DNA from: Adiantum capillus-veneris
Taxonomy: Eukaryota > Streptophyta > Polypodiopsida > Polypodiales > Pteridaceae
Length of the DNA stretch: 64,000 bases
Direction of reading: 5' to 3'
Assembly (NCBI GenBank): GCA_014529385.2
Contig: CM043960.1
Span: 26,673,896-26,737,895, forward strand
The position numbers and the translations under genes are program-made. The notes below the pieces were generated by a model. That model was not told the DNA's origin. It saw only the letters and a list, made by a program, of their open reading frames with translations, and made no database searches. Positions 44,131-55,458 of the stretch are shown here, in pieces (the first letter of the stretch is position 1; each line of letters begins with the position of its first letter).

Positions 44131-44280
44131 TGGGGCTTTTTTGGCGGTGGAATGCTAATAGGCTAATAGCCCAAGGTTGTATGCCTTATACTCACTACAC
44201 GATTTCATTTTCCAGAGAGCAAACAGAGACTGCAGAGAAGTTCAGAGACAGGACTCAGGAGTCGTTTCCCGCGTAGAAAG

Positions 44281-44386
44281 GTAAGCTCCTCTCTCTTTCT
44301 TGCCCCTCCCACTCTTTCTCCTTACGTTGCGCGTACTCTTCACGACACCCCTCCCTCTATTTCTCATGTGTTTGCACTCTTCGCAG
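44281..44386 (+). other. Predicted 5'-UTR intron of the BED-finger gene
   Basis: AAAG|GTAAGC at 44281 is a strong donor. A pyrimidine-rich stretch leads to TTCGCAG at 44386. The ATG follows 9 bases later. Predicted from splice-site sequence only. Confidence 0.45.
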
Positions 44387-44395
44387 AAATTCATC

Positions 44396-44755
44396 ATGCC
44401 ACGCAACACCAACCCCAACTGGCAGCTCCACACTAATGTGTTGAGCGTAGTCACGACCGCTTCCCAGCAAGGTTCCGGCACGCGCTTATGGCAATGCAAG
44501 TATTGCGGGATCCATCACACCAGTACCATAAGGCGAGTCAAGAGGCACTTGACCGGCATTGGGTGCATTGATCAGATTGGTGCCTGTGAAAAAATACCAA
44601 AGCCCTTGAGGGAGCAACTCATTGAGGAGTATTTTCGGGAGGTGCACCTACAGTGCAGGGTACTCCCAGCATTCCGCAGGATGCTTTACACGATGCTCAC
44701 GGCCGTCACCATTTCTGTTGATGTATTGAGAAGGCTCGTTGCTTGCATATCCTGA
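44396..44755 (+). CDS. BED-type zinc-finger protein, probably a truncated hAT transposase
   Basis: About 119 residues starting MPRNTNPNWQLHTN. The segment LWQCKYCGIHHTSTIRRVKRHLTGIG has the paired cysteines (CxxC), spacing and final histidine of BED fingers. It is followed by IGACEKIPKPLREQLIEEYF, the usual sequence after the BED finger in hAT transposases. The finger binds transposon ends; the catalytic and dimerisation domains that should follow are absent downstream. So it is either a transposase N-terminus that lost the rest or a small BED protein. The first residues are Ser/Thr-rich. The splice sites upstream hint at an expressed gene. Confidence 0.65.
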   Translation: MPRNTNPNWQLHTNVLSVVTTASQQGSGTRLWQCKYCGIHHTSTIRRVKRHLTGIGCIDQIGACEKIPKPLREQLIEEYFREVHLQCRVLPAFRRMLYTMLTAVTISVDVLRRLVACIS

Positions 44756-46800
44756 TCGGGAAACCTTCTTCCTCTGCTGCAGTTTGGCTATGATTTAGTT
44801 GGAGCTTTCTGTGTTAAGGGTGTCATAGTCAGTTTCTGAAGCCATGCAGCAGAAATGAGCATTGTGACAAGGGGAGTGCCTATGAGCAAACTGTTTTTGT
44901 GCCATTGCAACCCGTCACAAAGTTGTCACTGTACGTTTCATTTTGCACTTCATGGGGAGGTGACTGGGCAAGAAAAACATAGAGAGGGTCATGACAGATT
45001 TGCCACTGGTGTAGTGCTTTTTATCACTGGTGTAGTCAAATTGTGATCTTAAAAAGGACAATGGATAGCTTTATTATTTAATTGAACTGTCAAGCATGGT
45101 TATTTCATATATGCCCTCAGAGAAGCTCATGCAAGGATGCTGTCAATATTATATTTAGTTGCTCCTTTGCAATGTATTTTAGAGGAAGATAATCGTCTCA
45201 AGGAGTGTGGCTTAAGTCCACCTGGAAGAATGGCGTAGTGTAAAATGCTTGGTAGAATATATCACATATCCAGAGTTATGTTTTCTGTTTGTGTTCACTT
45301 CAATTGAGAGAAGTACAAGCCATAGTTGATTGACATCACCCTTGACAAACGCAATGGGCCAACTCTTTGTAGGCTGAAGGCCTGGTGAGCTTTTGGATGA
45401 AACCCTACTTGTTCAAATAGATTCATGTTTTTTTGTTCATTCATGAGGTGGTTCTTTCCGGTTATTCCCCCTCTTTTGCGACGCAGTAGGTCCACCCTTG
45501 GTTCTTAATACACAGATTGCAAGGTCATTATCTTAGTATATCATTTGCCACAGGGGGATCAATGATCTCAATGCAGAGGTGGCTAATCAAGACCCTCATC
45601 CGGGAAAATCTGATATTGAGATGTATGCCCTTTCTCAACTGGGATTCGAACCCCCACCATTAGAGAAGAGGGCAACTCTTTGACACACATGCCTGTGCGC
45701 ATCCCCTTGGCCTAGTAGTGAATCCATGGAAATGCGAATCTTAAATACTAATCATGGGATAAAAACTAGTTTCAGTATCACGACTATCAATCCCATGCCC
45801 ACCATCTTATAGGAAATGGAAGGATTCATGACCTTAGATGTTCAGCTTTAATGGAATAAGCAGTGGGTGGTGGAGAATACCATTGATGTTTTTGTACTCG
45901 GAGGAGCATTTTTTATGGTCTCGGAAAAGATGGTAGATGTTTGTCAAAATTGAAACGATGTGTGACGCAATTTACCATGGATCATGTTTGACCATTGTTG
46001 GAATGATCTGATGAACTATGTTGTAATATGGACAATCAACCCACTAGATGTAGGTGCATAGATGGAGACATGGATGCAAATCTTACAAAACGTCATAATT
46101 ATGTGGTCTTGCCATGGTAGGCCTATGCAGGGTCTCTCCAATAATTTTCAAGGGGAGTGCAGTCAAACAAAGATCTTGGAATCTCCTCCTGCCACGAGTG
46201 CTGCATATAGAAATGTTGCCTTTTGGCAGCTATGGTTGCGCGCGCATTGCTTTGCACTGGAAGGGCAAGTTAATGTTATCCTTTCTGCTTTTCTTACTGG
46301 AGGTGCTCATGTCTTAGCATGCTATGTTATACATGTGAAATCACAACATAAGATGACAAGACAAAGTTATTTCCTTTTTGCATTTAACCTAGTATAAAGC
46401 AAGTATTATATTTCCATTTAGAATAATTATACGTTTAATATTATTTCTAGACTAGTTTGTATCTAGCCTAATTGTGTTCCTGTTTGGCATCCAATAAGTA
46501 ATCACATTAAAAAAGGTCTCTAGACTTCAATACTAGCATAGAGACCTCTATTAATGGGCTTTTGCAGAGGCAATTCGGAAGCCCGGAACCTTACGGGTGA
46601 ACTTTGTCGAGTTGGATCTGCTAAGCATGCCGAAGAATGGAAACATGCCCTAAGTGCCCCTTTTTGGGATTGTTGTCCCCTCAAGGCACATGTGGTGCTT
46701 GAGAGTCATTGTACATTCTTTGCTGAGTTAATATAGCATCTACATTCACAATCCTGAGTATGGCCAAAAAAAGAAAAATTCTCTATACTCTAGAGAGAAT
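44756..46800. other. Intergenic DNA with short unrecognised frames
   Basis: One frame at 45115-45239 (AHARMLSILYLVAPLQCILE, then EEDNRLKECGLSPPGRMA) and one at 46062-46397 look protein-like but I recognise neither. I see no hAT catalytic motif. A SINE-like segment is at 45635-45725. Confidence 0.35.
45635..45725 (-). repeat. Possible tRNA-derived SINE
   Basis: On the minus strand GGGGTTCGAATCCC (45641-45654) is a very good pol III B box. An A-box-like TAGGCCAAGGGG lies about 50 bases upstream. The spacing is longer than in a true tRNA and no cloverleaf is evident. The tail and target duplication were not found. Confidence 0.35.
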
Positions 46801-47810
46801 TATAACATCGTCAAAGTCTCTGGTCGCCTGTTCTGCAACCAGCCACCTACTACAGTAGGTCCTTCACCGGCAGAATGTGCGCCCCAATATTCCCTGCGCT
46901 GAGGTGTCAGGCTGAGGCAAGTTTGGTAATTCCGGCTGCTGACGGGTCAGGTTCCCAGAGACTTTGACGGCCGGGAATAGGCCCTGGTCGACCCATTCTG
47001 CAGCAGGCTCCCGGCTGCCGCCGGTCGCCTGACCTGCAGAATAGGCCTCCCAAGGCCCATTCCCTACACCGTCAAGGTTGGGGGTCGGGGGACAGTGTTG
47101 CGATTTATTCCCGGAAAAAGCGGCTGCAGTGGTCAGATGATTGGCACCTCGGCGGACGGAATCCACAGACCATCAACCAATCGTTTGCATCCCAATCAAT
47201 GCCCGGAATGGACCCTGGAGCTGATAACTCAGTAGCCGGAATCAAGGCATTCACTCTGCATCTGCCACATCGGCAAGCGTAATTGGCGTCTGCAAAGACA
47301 TTGTGCATGGACAGGTCTGCAATTCGTAACAGTCCCACATGGCAGCGTGTCATTGACCCCCCTCCCCACGACCTTGACGGAAGGGAAAACCCAACTGTGA
47401 CGGAGTAGGGAAAGGTCAAATGCAAGCGACCAGATGGCGACCGGTGGGAGCCATCATGGGAGTTGCATTGCAGGGACAGGTCAATGCATGACCACGCCAT
47501 TTGAGCCCTCCATTGACAACAGTTTCTACAGCGTAATGAGTGCATGCAATCGACCGATGCCGAACACGTCAGAAACCCTAATGGAGACTCAACCCTCTCC
47601 AACGACACTGTTACACATCAGCATGTGGAATTTTTGCAGGCAGCAATTCAATGATCGCCACAACAGCAGTTGGAATTCTGTGTGGCCTGCAGCAATGAGA
47701 GCTGGTCAACTCAGCAGCCAGAATCCATACCGGCTCTGCTGGTCGCCAATGGGTCGCTATTTTTACGAGGGAAAGGATAGTGAAAAAGACACTCACTGTC
47801 CTTCTCCTAC
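46801..47810. other. GC-rich intergenic block with foldback repeats
   Basis: More GC-rich than its neighbours. Related phrases recur: GGTCGCCTGxxCTGCA near 46826 and 47028, and CTTGACGG or TTTGACGG near 46963, 47072 (minus) and 47373. No coding homology is visible in the long minus-strand frame 47105-47608. Confidence 0.4.
46964..47075. repeat. Imperfect 112-bp inverted repeat (MITE-like foldback)
   Basis: TTGACGGCCGGGAATAGGCC at the left pairs with the complement of GGCCCATTCCCTACACCGTCAA at the right. Inside, ATTCTGCAGCAGG pairs with the complement of CCTGACCTGCAGAAT. The loop is TGCCGCCGG. Confidence 0.6.
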
Positions 47811-47832
47811 TCCGTAAGTGTCAACTGCTAAA

Positions 47833-47990
47833 ATGAAGCTCTTGGGTGATGCACACACAAGAGTGGCCTTCCCTAAGCTCATCCGGTGCACGAGGCGGAG
47901 AGAAGCAGAAGATGTCGGCGAAAAGTTCTCGTTTCGGGTCGACGCATCTCTTTCTTCCTCTCCAGACGAAGCCACCATCGTTTGTTACAG
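47833..47990 (+). CDS. Possible first coding exon of an unrecognised gene
   Basis: From ATG 47833 the frame gives about 53 residues (MKLLGDAHTRVAFPKLIRCT ... DEATIVCYR). It ends at TTACAG|GTGGGT, a plausible splice donor at 47991. Composition is higher in GC than the nearby repeats and no transposon motif is present. I do not recognise the protein, and no second exon was identified. Confidence 0.25.
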
Positions 47991-48059
47991 GTGGGTTTTC
48001 ACACTCGCCATGTTAGTTGGTTGCCCTCACATGCCAAAAGTTTCAAGGCAAAGTTGATG

Positions 48060-49020
48060 CTCAGAATTGTTCCATGACTCCAGATATTGACATTTTTTTT
48101 AAAACTAAAAGATTTCTTTGCAAATTTTTGAAATTTTCAAGCTTTTGCTTCGAATTTTCAAGGTTTTGGTTAATGGACGGTGTATGCATGTGTGCATAGA
48201 TAGATTCGACATCAACAAGGTTCTGTAAAGCAATTTAGTTCTTTGTTCTCTGCAAGTACTTGAGAGAAGCTAGCGAGAGTTCAAGAGAGGTCAAAGAATC
48301 TTCAGAACAAGCTTTGATCATCTCACATCGCTTACAAAACAAATAACTAACTTGCGATCATGCTAATCCTCCACTTGATGTTTGTATGGCTGACGCAATG
48401 TAGGATATCGCGAGGATATTGCTTAGGGTAAAGGGACCAATAACGGATCGGGCTCCAATACAAGGACAACATTGAATGAAATAGCAAAAATGCTCAAGAT
48501 ATATGGAAATTATGATGGGTATGGCATGTGAAGTGACGAGAGTTTGCTATGAGCTATATTTTCACATCAAGTTCATTTGAAACTGTCAATCTTAGCATAG
48601 GTTCTGATCATTCCTATTTGAATGTTCTTGTATTGGCTCCCACTTCTTAAGTGGCCTTATATTGGCCCCTTTACCCTCAAGTAGCTTTCCGAAACTGATT
48701 TTTTAGCAAGTGCGTGGTTTTATTAGAGGTCTTGATGTTAAGAGGATGCAGTTATTCAAGCATATGTTCATGATGAACCTAATAATGATAATCCATTTTC
48801 TCAACCATTGCACAAGGCATGCATCATACCAATGATACTACACGGAGATAATATCATACTAGCAATAAGAGAGTTTTTGCCTGTAGTTACCACCGATCAG
48901 TTCAAGAGACCCAAGGGACCTCAAAGAAGACCTCTGTTTTACAAACCAAATTGATTTGAAGGGTCAAAAGATCAATGGATTTAGATTCTTCAAGAGTATG
49001 CTGCTTGTGAAGGAGCAAGT
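48060..49020. other. AT-rich intergenic DNA, nothing recognised
   Basis: No coding homology, structured repeat or transposon terminus was identified here. Confidence 0.4.
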
Positions 49021-49025
49021 GCGAG

Positions 49026-49067
49026 TGTGTGTGTGTGTGTGTGTGTGTATTATATATATATATATAT

Positions 49068-49120
<53 letters not shown>
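49026..49120. repeat. Compound microsatellite (GT)n(TA)n(GA)n
   Basis: About twelve GT units, nine TA units and 24 GA units run together. Frames across it are dipeptide artefacts. Confidence 0.96.
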
Positions 49121-49123
<3 letters not shown>

Positions 49124-49375
49124 ACAACAAGCCAATTTGCGGCTCCTTATTTATTATGTGATAAGAAAAGAATGGTTAGTTAAGGTTATGAGTTGGGTGG
49201 CCGGGGCGACATTATCGACCAGACACAATGGCCCTTTAATCACATAAAGGCCAATGTGATTTTAAGGGAGCTATGGACATATGTACAAGGTATGCAGAGT
49301 TTAGGGCTCTACTGAATGTCCATAAGCACTTGACAATGTGCAAACTTCTTGGAGGGTGGACCTTTATCTAGTAGA

Positions 49376-49567
49376 TTAGCAAGGCACCTCACGAATGAAA
49401 TGATACCTCACATCAATGTGCGTCATCTTAACATGAAACATTGGATTCCGTGCTACTTGGATATCACTCTCACTATCACAATGCAAAACTGGAACCTTTG
49501 CATTGATGTCGAAATCTCCCACTAGATGAGTAAGCCATATAGCTTCTTTGTTGACATCTGATGCCAC
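49376..49567 (-). pseudogene. Copia RNase H fragment
   Basis: MASDVNKEAIWLTHLVGDF, VLHCDSESDIQVARNPMFH and MTHIDVRYHFIRE match the copia RNase H C-terminal half (compare the element at 5397-10668: DSQSALVVARNPIFHAHTKH). Only this piece remains. Confidence 0.75.
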
Positions 49568-49673
49568 AATGTGCTTTCCTTATATGATAGAGAGACATAC
49601 AAACTTGTAAACAAGATCACCATCAAGTTACACCACCAGTGAATGTAAATACATAACTTGTTACCTTTTGTTG

Positions 49674-51252
49674 TGTAACATTTAAGGGTCTAGTAACTTG
49701 TGTCTAGTAACATAGACATAGTGAGCATTTCATTAGAATAGCTTCCTAATGAGCATAGCAAGAGTGCTTGGATGGAGAGAGCAACAAAAAGCATAATACC
49801 TAGTTAGATAGGCATGAACAATACTTCAAAAAGAGAGAGAAATTAAGCTATTGACAACAGTTGAGGACCGGATTTACATGGAGCCGGTACCCCCTCCAAA
49901 AGGCTTTGTTTAATAGGTTCTCCCCATCAAGGGAGACATTTTACAATACAATACTTTGTGTTCCTTCATTAACTTGTTGGTGCAATGAAGATGGAAGCTT
50001 CAAGCACCAAGTTTACACTTGAAAACACAACATCAATTCCCTCACGGTCTTAGACACAAGACCTCACACACCTTTCGAAGATGGTGAGAGCTAGCGGGGT
50101 ATGAGAGTAGATCGAGAGGAAGGAGTATTCTTACGAGAAAGAAGTATGTCTCCTCACATTATCACTCATAATAGCTTAGCCTAGCTTAGTAATTAGCATG
50201 GTAGAGGAGATGTGCATGCATTGGAGCTTGACTCTTGGTTGGATTTGCATCACAAAGCCAAGAGTTGTTGGTGTAGGCCTCCCTTCTCACAAGCTTGGAG
50301 TAGATGATGAGCTTTCCATTAAAGCTTGAGAAGGAGATAGTCTTCTTTACTTCACAATGAGATTGTGTGAGTGTGTGTGTGATAATGCCTTGCAAAAATC
50401 AACCCCCTTCTCTCTCTTGGTCGACCCCTCTTGCTAAATGCTCATGCTAGCATTCTATTGGCCGCTGCAAAGCTTAGCCAATGACAATTAAGAAGCATAA
50501 GTGATAGCCTTCTGACATGCGTCCCCCTTTTCCCTTTTGTAAGAGCTTTAGGTATTTAAATAATTCAATTAATCTCTCATTAGACCCCTTCGTCTTTTGG
50601 CCAATAAGAATCACGCTAGCCATTGGGCTCTTGAATGCTCATTGGACCCCTTGTGAGACTGTCCAATAGTCTTCTAGAGAGCTTAATTTATATTGCTTCT
50701 TTTATCAAGTGTTTTTAAGTGAATTAAACTAAATTTACTCTAGCCTAATTCTCATTGGTCCACCTCTATGGCCATCCAATAGGATTTGAATGCACCTCGG
50801 GGGCAACTGGGCTAGGGAGTTGACATGTGTCCACTATGCCCTTTGTGTAAAGGGACCTTGTAAGAATGTGTGTGTTTCTCTCTCATCCCCTACTAAAAGG
50901 CCTCGCCCCCTCAAGGATAGGGATGTGGGAAGACTTTTGAGTCTTCCCACAAGTATCCAATATTCCCTAAGTTTTGACCATTGGACATTACCTTTGAATT
51001 TTGGAACCTTAGCATTTTGGAAGTCTTAATTGGCTGAACCTTAGGGTCTTTGAAGCCCACTGATGCACATTGCTCTTTTGTAGATGGCCTCCCCTTTTGA
51101 TCCCTATTTTTCCTTCTTTGGATCCCTACTGTGACCAATCTGCTAGTCTAATCAATATTCTAGCTTTTTCTCTCCTGGTACTTTCCCATATTAAATGATC
51201 AGTTTAACATGAGAAAATTATTTAGGAGAATTAGATATTAGTTATTATGACA
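49674..51252 (-). mobile_element. LTR copy 2, inverted relative to 279-1870
   Basis: Read on the minus strand it starts TGTCATAATAACTAATATC and ends CCTTAAATGTTACA, collinear with the solo LTR at 279-1870. TTACC follows at 51253-51257, and TTACC also occurs at 49661-49665, eight bases beyond the other end. The target duplication is therefore only tentative. No internal region of the element adjoins, so it is probably also a solo LTR. Confidence 0.85.
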
Positions 51253-51639
51253 TTACCTCTCTCTTGAAATCATAGTCGTTCTCGACTATGAGGTAAAGAA
51301 GATGAAACCTAGTCATTAGTCCCTTTTGTAGCGGGTAGAGGATCCCTATTTTACCCTACGACATCGATTCAAAATGGATGACTAATCCATTGGTTCTTGA
51401 GAGTCTAAGCTGTTGTAAGTATGTCTGTGCATTAGTCCTATCAATCTTCCATAACAAAGTGACAAGCTCTACTTGGTGTTTGGAAGACGTTGTCTCTGCA
51501 AACTTGATCCTAAACATGAATACTTCTTAACAGTTGTGCGCAATAAAGAAAAAAGAGTCTTATAAGACAAAAACTTTGTTCATTTTAAACATTTTTACAT
51601 TTGCTTACTCTAGGGAAGCATTGTAAGACTTGACAAGGT

Positions 51640-54600
51640 TTAGGTTATCCTTTAATTTTATGCCTTGCATCCATCTAGCATCTCCAAAACGATAGTTCTT
51701 AAACTGAATAAGATACCATCAGATAATCTTACCGCCTCTCAATACCTTGTCTTCATGTCGGAGAATGGACTCGGGCTGCAACACCTCTTCTTCGTCCTCG
51801 ATCTTCGGTGGGTCTTCAATAGTTGGTTCTTGAGGTGGCTATCCTTTGTAAGGCTTTAGTAGGCTCACATGGAAAGCATTATGTATGAGCCAATAACTGG
51901 GCAACTTAAGTTGATCGGCCATCTCATTGATTGGTCTAAGAATCTGGAAGGGACCATAGTAGCTTTTTGCTAATTTGGCATAGTACTTTTGGTGTCCCGT
52001 AGGATTCTTGCCCGTTGTTTGCCTTAATCAAGCCTTGGGAAAATTAAGCAAGACCCAATCATTGTCTTTAAAGGCTTGGGCTCTTCTATGCTTATTAGCA
52101 ACAACCTTTTGCCTTTGCTGTGAGATAGAGATAGCATCCTTAATATTTTGGAAAGATTCTTGTAGGTCTCGGCTATATTCATTTGTAACGAAGATCTTCC
52201 CGTGTACCTTAAGTAGCAGGGGACTTTTAGATCTTCCCTCAATTAACTCGAAAGGTGCTTTTTCCGTGGAGGTATGTACAATATTATTGTAGGCATACTC
52301 CACTAAGGGTAAGTACTTCTCCCATTGGGACCTTTGATATGATTTCGTTACGTAGGCTTTTAGTAGATCAAGAATTATTAGGTTAGCTATTTCACTTTGG
52401 CCATCCGTTTACGGGTGGTAGGCCGAAGAGAAGTTTAGCCTTGTCCTTAAATTCTCAAAGAGACTCTTCCAGAAATTACTGGTCATTCTAGGATCTCTAT
52501 CCGACACTATGGACATTGGCAAGCCATGGTACTTGAAGATTTGTGATATAAAGAGGGTTGCCATTTGATGGGCTTTGGTAGTCTTTTTGACAGGTATAAA
52601 ATGAGCTTGTTTGTTGAACGTGTCTACTATCGTCCATATTCCCGTATTGCCATGGATAGACTTAGGCAATCCAAAGATTAAATCCATGGATATGCTCTCC
52701 TATGGTGAATTAGGGATTGAAAAAGGTTGAAGCAATCCAGGTTGCTTCCCTCTATCAAACTTTGTCTTTTGGCATACCACAATAAAGAAACATACCCTTG
52801 TATGTTTGCTTTCATGGCAAGCCAATAGAAATATGTTTCTATCTCTTTTAGAGTAGATTGAATCCCTCTATGCCCCGCATAAGGAGGAGCATGAGATTCA
52901 TATATTACTTTCTCACGTAGTGAGTTAGTAACGCATAGTCTATTTCCATATAGAAGATAACCATCTTATAAAGTAAACGGTTCCTCTTTGTTTCCTAGTG
53001 CAAGGGGGCTGAAATCACATCTCTAAAATCGGGATTAATAGCGTACTCATCTATCATAGAAGATAGATCATTGTAAGTTGCTATGGAAACCGCACTCACT
53101 CTCGGTTTGTCTTGAGAGTACATTGGCTACTTGATTATGCTTGCCAGCTATGTGAGCAATATGAAAATGAAATTGCGAAAGGAAATTTGCCCATCTCATT
53201 TGTTTGTCGGAGAGCTTGGTCTGCGTCATCAAGTACTTAAGGCTTTGGTGATTCGTCCGCAGAATGAAAGGAGTTCCCAATAAATAGTGCTTCCATGAGT
53301 CTTAAGGCATGTAGAACTGCGAGGAGTTCCTTTTCATATATGCCTAGAGCTTGCTCAACAGGGTCGAGCCTTCGACCTTCATAGGCTATGGCGTACCCTT
53401 CTTGGAGCAAAACAACTCCAAGACAATCACCACAATCATCACATTGGACCTCAAATGGATTTGAGAGATTCGACAGTGTAAGCACAGGTTGAGGGATAAG
53501 CTTTCCTTTAAGCTTTTCGAAAGCACTGTTCTCTTTTGTATACCTAACGTTTTTCTTTGTTAGGTCATGTAATGGTCCCGCGATTTGTGAGAACTTTTAT
53601 ATGAAGCGTCTATAGTATGCACACATACCTGTAAATCTTCTTAGTTCATGTAGATTCCTCGGATTAGGCCATCCTTTTATTAGCTCTAGCTTTTATAAAT
53701 CCATTTGGATGCCATCTTGAGAGATAATGTGACTTAAATACTGAATCTCTTGTAAGAAAAAGTTACTTTTCTTTCGATTAATATAAAGTTTATTCTCTCA
53801 TAAGACTTGAAATATTACCTAGAGGTGTTGCTTGTATTCGTCTAGTGAATTAGAGTAGATAATGAAATCATCAAAGAACACTCCAATAAAGGTTCGGTGA
53901 GGCCTGAATAGCTTCTCCATCAAGCGGTTAAATGTGGCTGGTGCATTGGTCAAGCCAAAAGGCGACAATGTATTCGTAGAGACCAAACGTAGTGCGAAAT
54001 GCGGTCTTTACAATGTTTTGATCAACTATCCTTATTTGATGGTAGCCACTTTTTAGGTCAATCCTACTGAAGTAGGTCGACCCTTGTAGCTTATTATATA
54101 GGTCTTCTACCCGTGGAATGGGAAACCTATTCTTGATAGTGATCCTATTTAGTGCTTTATAGTCGACATACATAGGATATGTGCCGTCTTTCTTTTGCAC
54201 TAATAACATAGGTGAACAAAATGGAGATGAGCTAGGCCTAACCATGCCCTTCTCAACTAACTCATGCACTTGCCGCATAATCTCCTCTTGTTGAGCTTGA
54301 GAAACTCTATAAGGAGTTTTATTAGGCGATGAACTTCTTGGAAGAAGTTCAATTGCATGGTCATCATTGCCTCGTTTAGGAGGTAGTTCACAAGGGATGT
54401 CGTCAATAAAAACTTCTTGAAATCCCTTGAGAAAATTGGATAACTCTAATTCCTTGTGATTGTTTATATTTTCTTTTGATAAAGCATTAGGTTCATTTTG
54501 AGAATCTTCAACAAAAATCATGTACACGGAAATACAGCTCTTTATTGACTTTTTGAAAGCTTGCGTATGCACAATCGGTATGGTGTTACCCAACTCCTTA

Positions 54601-54747
54601 GCATCTATGTACATATCTTTTTCCTTGAACCTAAAGTAGATTTGCCTTTTAGGGAATTTAACATTGGCAGCTATGCGATCAAACCATGGTGCCCCTAGGA
54701 TTACATCCTCGTGCTTGAGAGGAGAGATAAAGAAGTCCTCCTTGTCC
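51640..54747 (-). pseudogene. Gypsy A: Ty3/gypsy chromovirus pol remnant
   Basis: On the minus strand, in order: protease end (KEDFFISPLKHEDVILGAPW); RT (ELPPKRGNDDHAIELLP, GMVRPSSSPFCSPMLLVQKK, FSRIDLKSGYHQIRI; motif C FFDDFIIYS near 53880-53860 in another frame); RNase H (53485-53068: VQCDDCGDCLGVVLLQEGYA, TNHQSLKYLMTQTKL); integrase (DLIFGLPKSIHGNTGI, IVSDRDPRMTSNFWK; 52687-52028); and a chromodomain-like end (LQPESILRHEDKV, FKNYRFGDARWMQ) near 51790-51660. Stops and frameshifts occur throughout. The protease is cut at about 54747, where the Penelope-like sequence begins. Copy B (58297-59719) is a close relative. Confidence 0.88.
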
Positions 54748-55458
54748 ATCTCCAATTCTATTTTGGAATTTAAGAAGCTACACGATAAATTAAAAAGAGC
54801 TAAAAGTTTCTTGGCACATCTCAAAGAGTTACTCAATAACCAAAAAGCTCCTAATAGCCTTTGTATCAAACCTCCCAAGCTTACCATTGATGATTCCCAA
54901 GCCCAAGCTCTTCTCAATGCCAAGCTCACTTCACTCACTATACGTTTCCAACTTGATTCCACCTTGATTCCACAAGCTCTCATCCAAGCACAAACTCTAC
55001 TCATAAAAAATCTCCAATCTTATCTTGATAGCTACCACACACTCGTTGAAGAACGCCTCAATGATCTTAACAATAGGCTTCTCTTGATTGCCATTCCACT
55101 ATTGTCAAAACATGATTGGACTCTTAAGCTTAAAGAATGGAAAACCTCTTCTCTCAACCTCTTTCTCTTTGAAATCCAAACCTACATCTTGAATGCCCAT
55201 CGAACCTCTACTAAGGAGGAGGACGCCATACTTGCACGCAAAAGATCCATCAATGCATTGGAAGAGGAAGTCGTTTCCCTTCCCAAAGAAAAAACTATAC
55301 AAGAACTCGTGGAGCAAGTGGTGAAAGATCACTTGGGTTCAAGTATCACCAAGGGGCGCTTAAATGCAAGTCACACTAAACCGCGTTTCCCCCCCTCCTC
55401 TTCCCCAAGTAAATCCCCCTCCCAAAAAACCCTTCCTTTCTCCACAAAGAACCCTTAA
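54748..55458 (+). CDS. PLE upstream ORF, helical, unknown function
   Basis: About 236 codons open from the gypsy junction. The frame also reads back into antisense gypsy sequence, so the true start is lost. The protein is rich in Leu, Lys and Ser with long predicted helices (FKKLHDKLKRAKSFLAHLKE, LIQAQTLLIKNLQSYLDSYH, ALEEEVVSLPKEKTIQELVE). It ends in a Ser/Pro-rich basic tail. PLEs often encode a helical region before RT, and this ORF occupies that place. I do not recognise a named domain. A frameshift separates it from the Pro-rich 55364-55813 frame, which it overlaps. Confidence 0.6.
   Translation: MSNSILEFKKLHDKLKRAKSFLAHLKELLNNQKAPNSLCIKPPKLTIDDSQAQALLNAKLTSLTIRFQLDSTLIPQALIQAQTLLIKNLQSYLDSYHTLVEERLNDLNNRLLLIAIPLLSKHDWTLKLKEWKTSSLNLFLFEIQTYILNAHRTSTKEEDAILARKRSINALEEEVVSLPKEKTIQELVEQVVKDHLGSSITKGRLNASHTKPRFPPSSSPSKSPSQKTLPFSTKNP

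Noticed and set aside
45635-45725. Functional tRNA gene
   Set aside because: The B box is good but A-box spacing is too long and no acceptor or anticodon stem pairs; kept only as a possible SINE.
47105-47608. 167-codon minus-strand frame in the GC-rich block
   Set aside because: No recognisable domain; it lies over foldback repeats, and GC-rich DNA gives long frames by chance.
48902-49247. Frames across the GT/TA/GA microsatellite
   Set aside because: Dipeptide-repeat artefacts with no conserved sequence.
54664-54747. First 28 residues of the frame leading into the PLE ORF
   Set aside because: This stretch is the antisense of the gypsy A protease, so the ATG at 54664 is not the PLE start.
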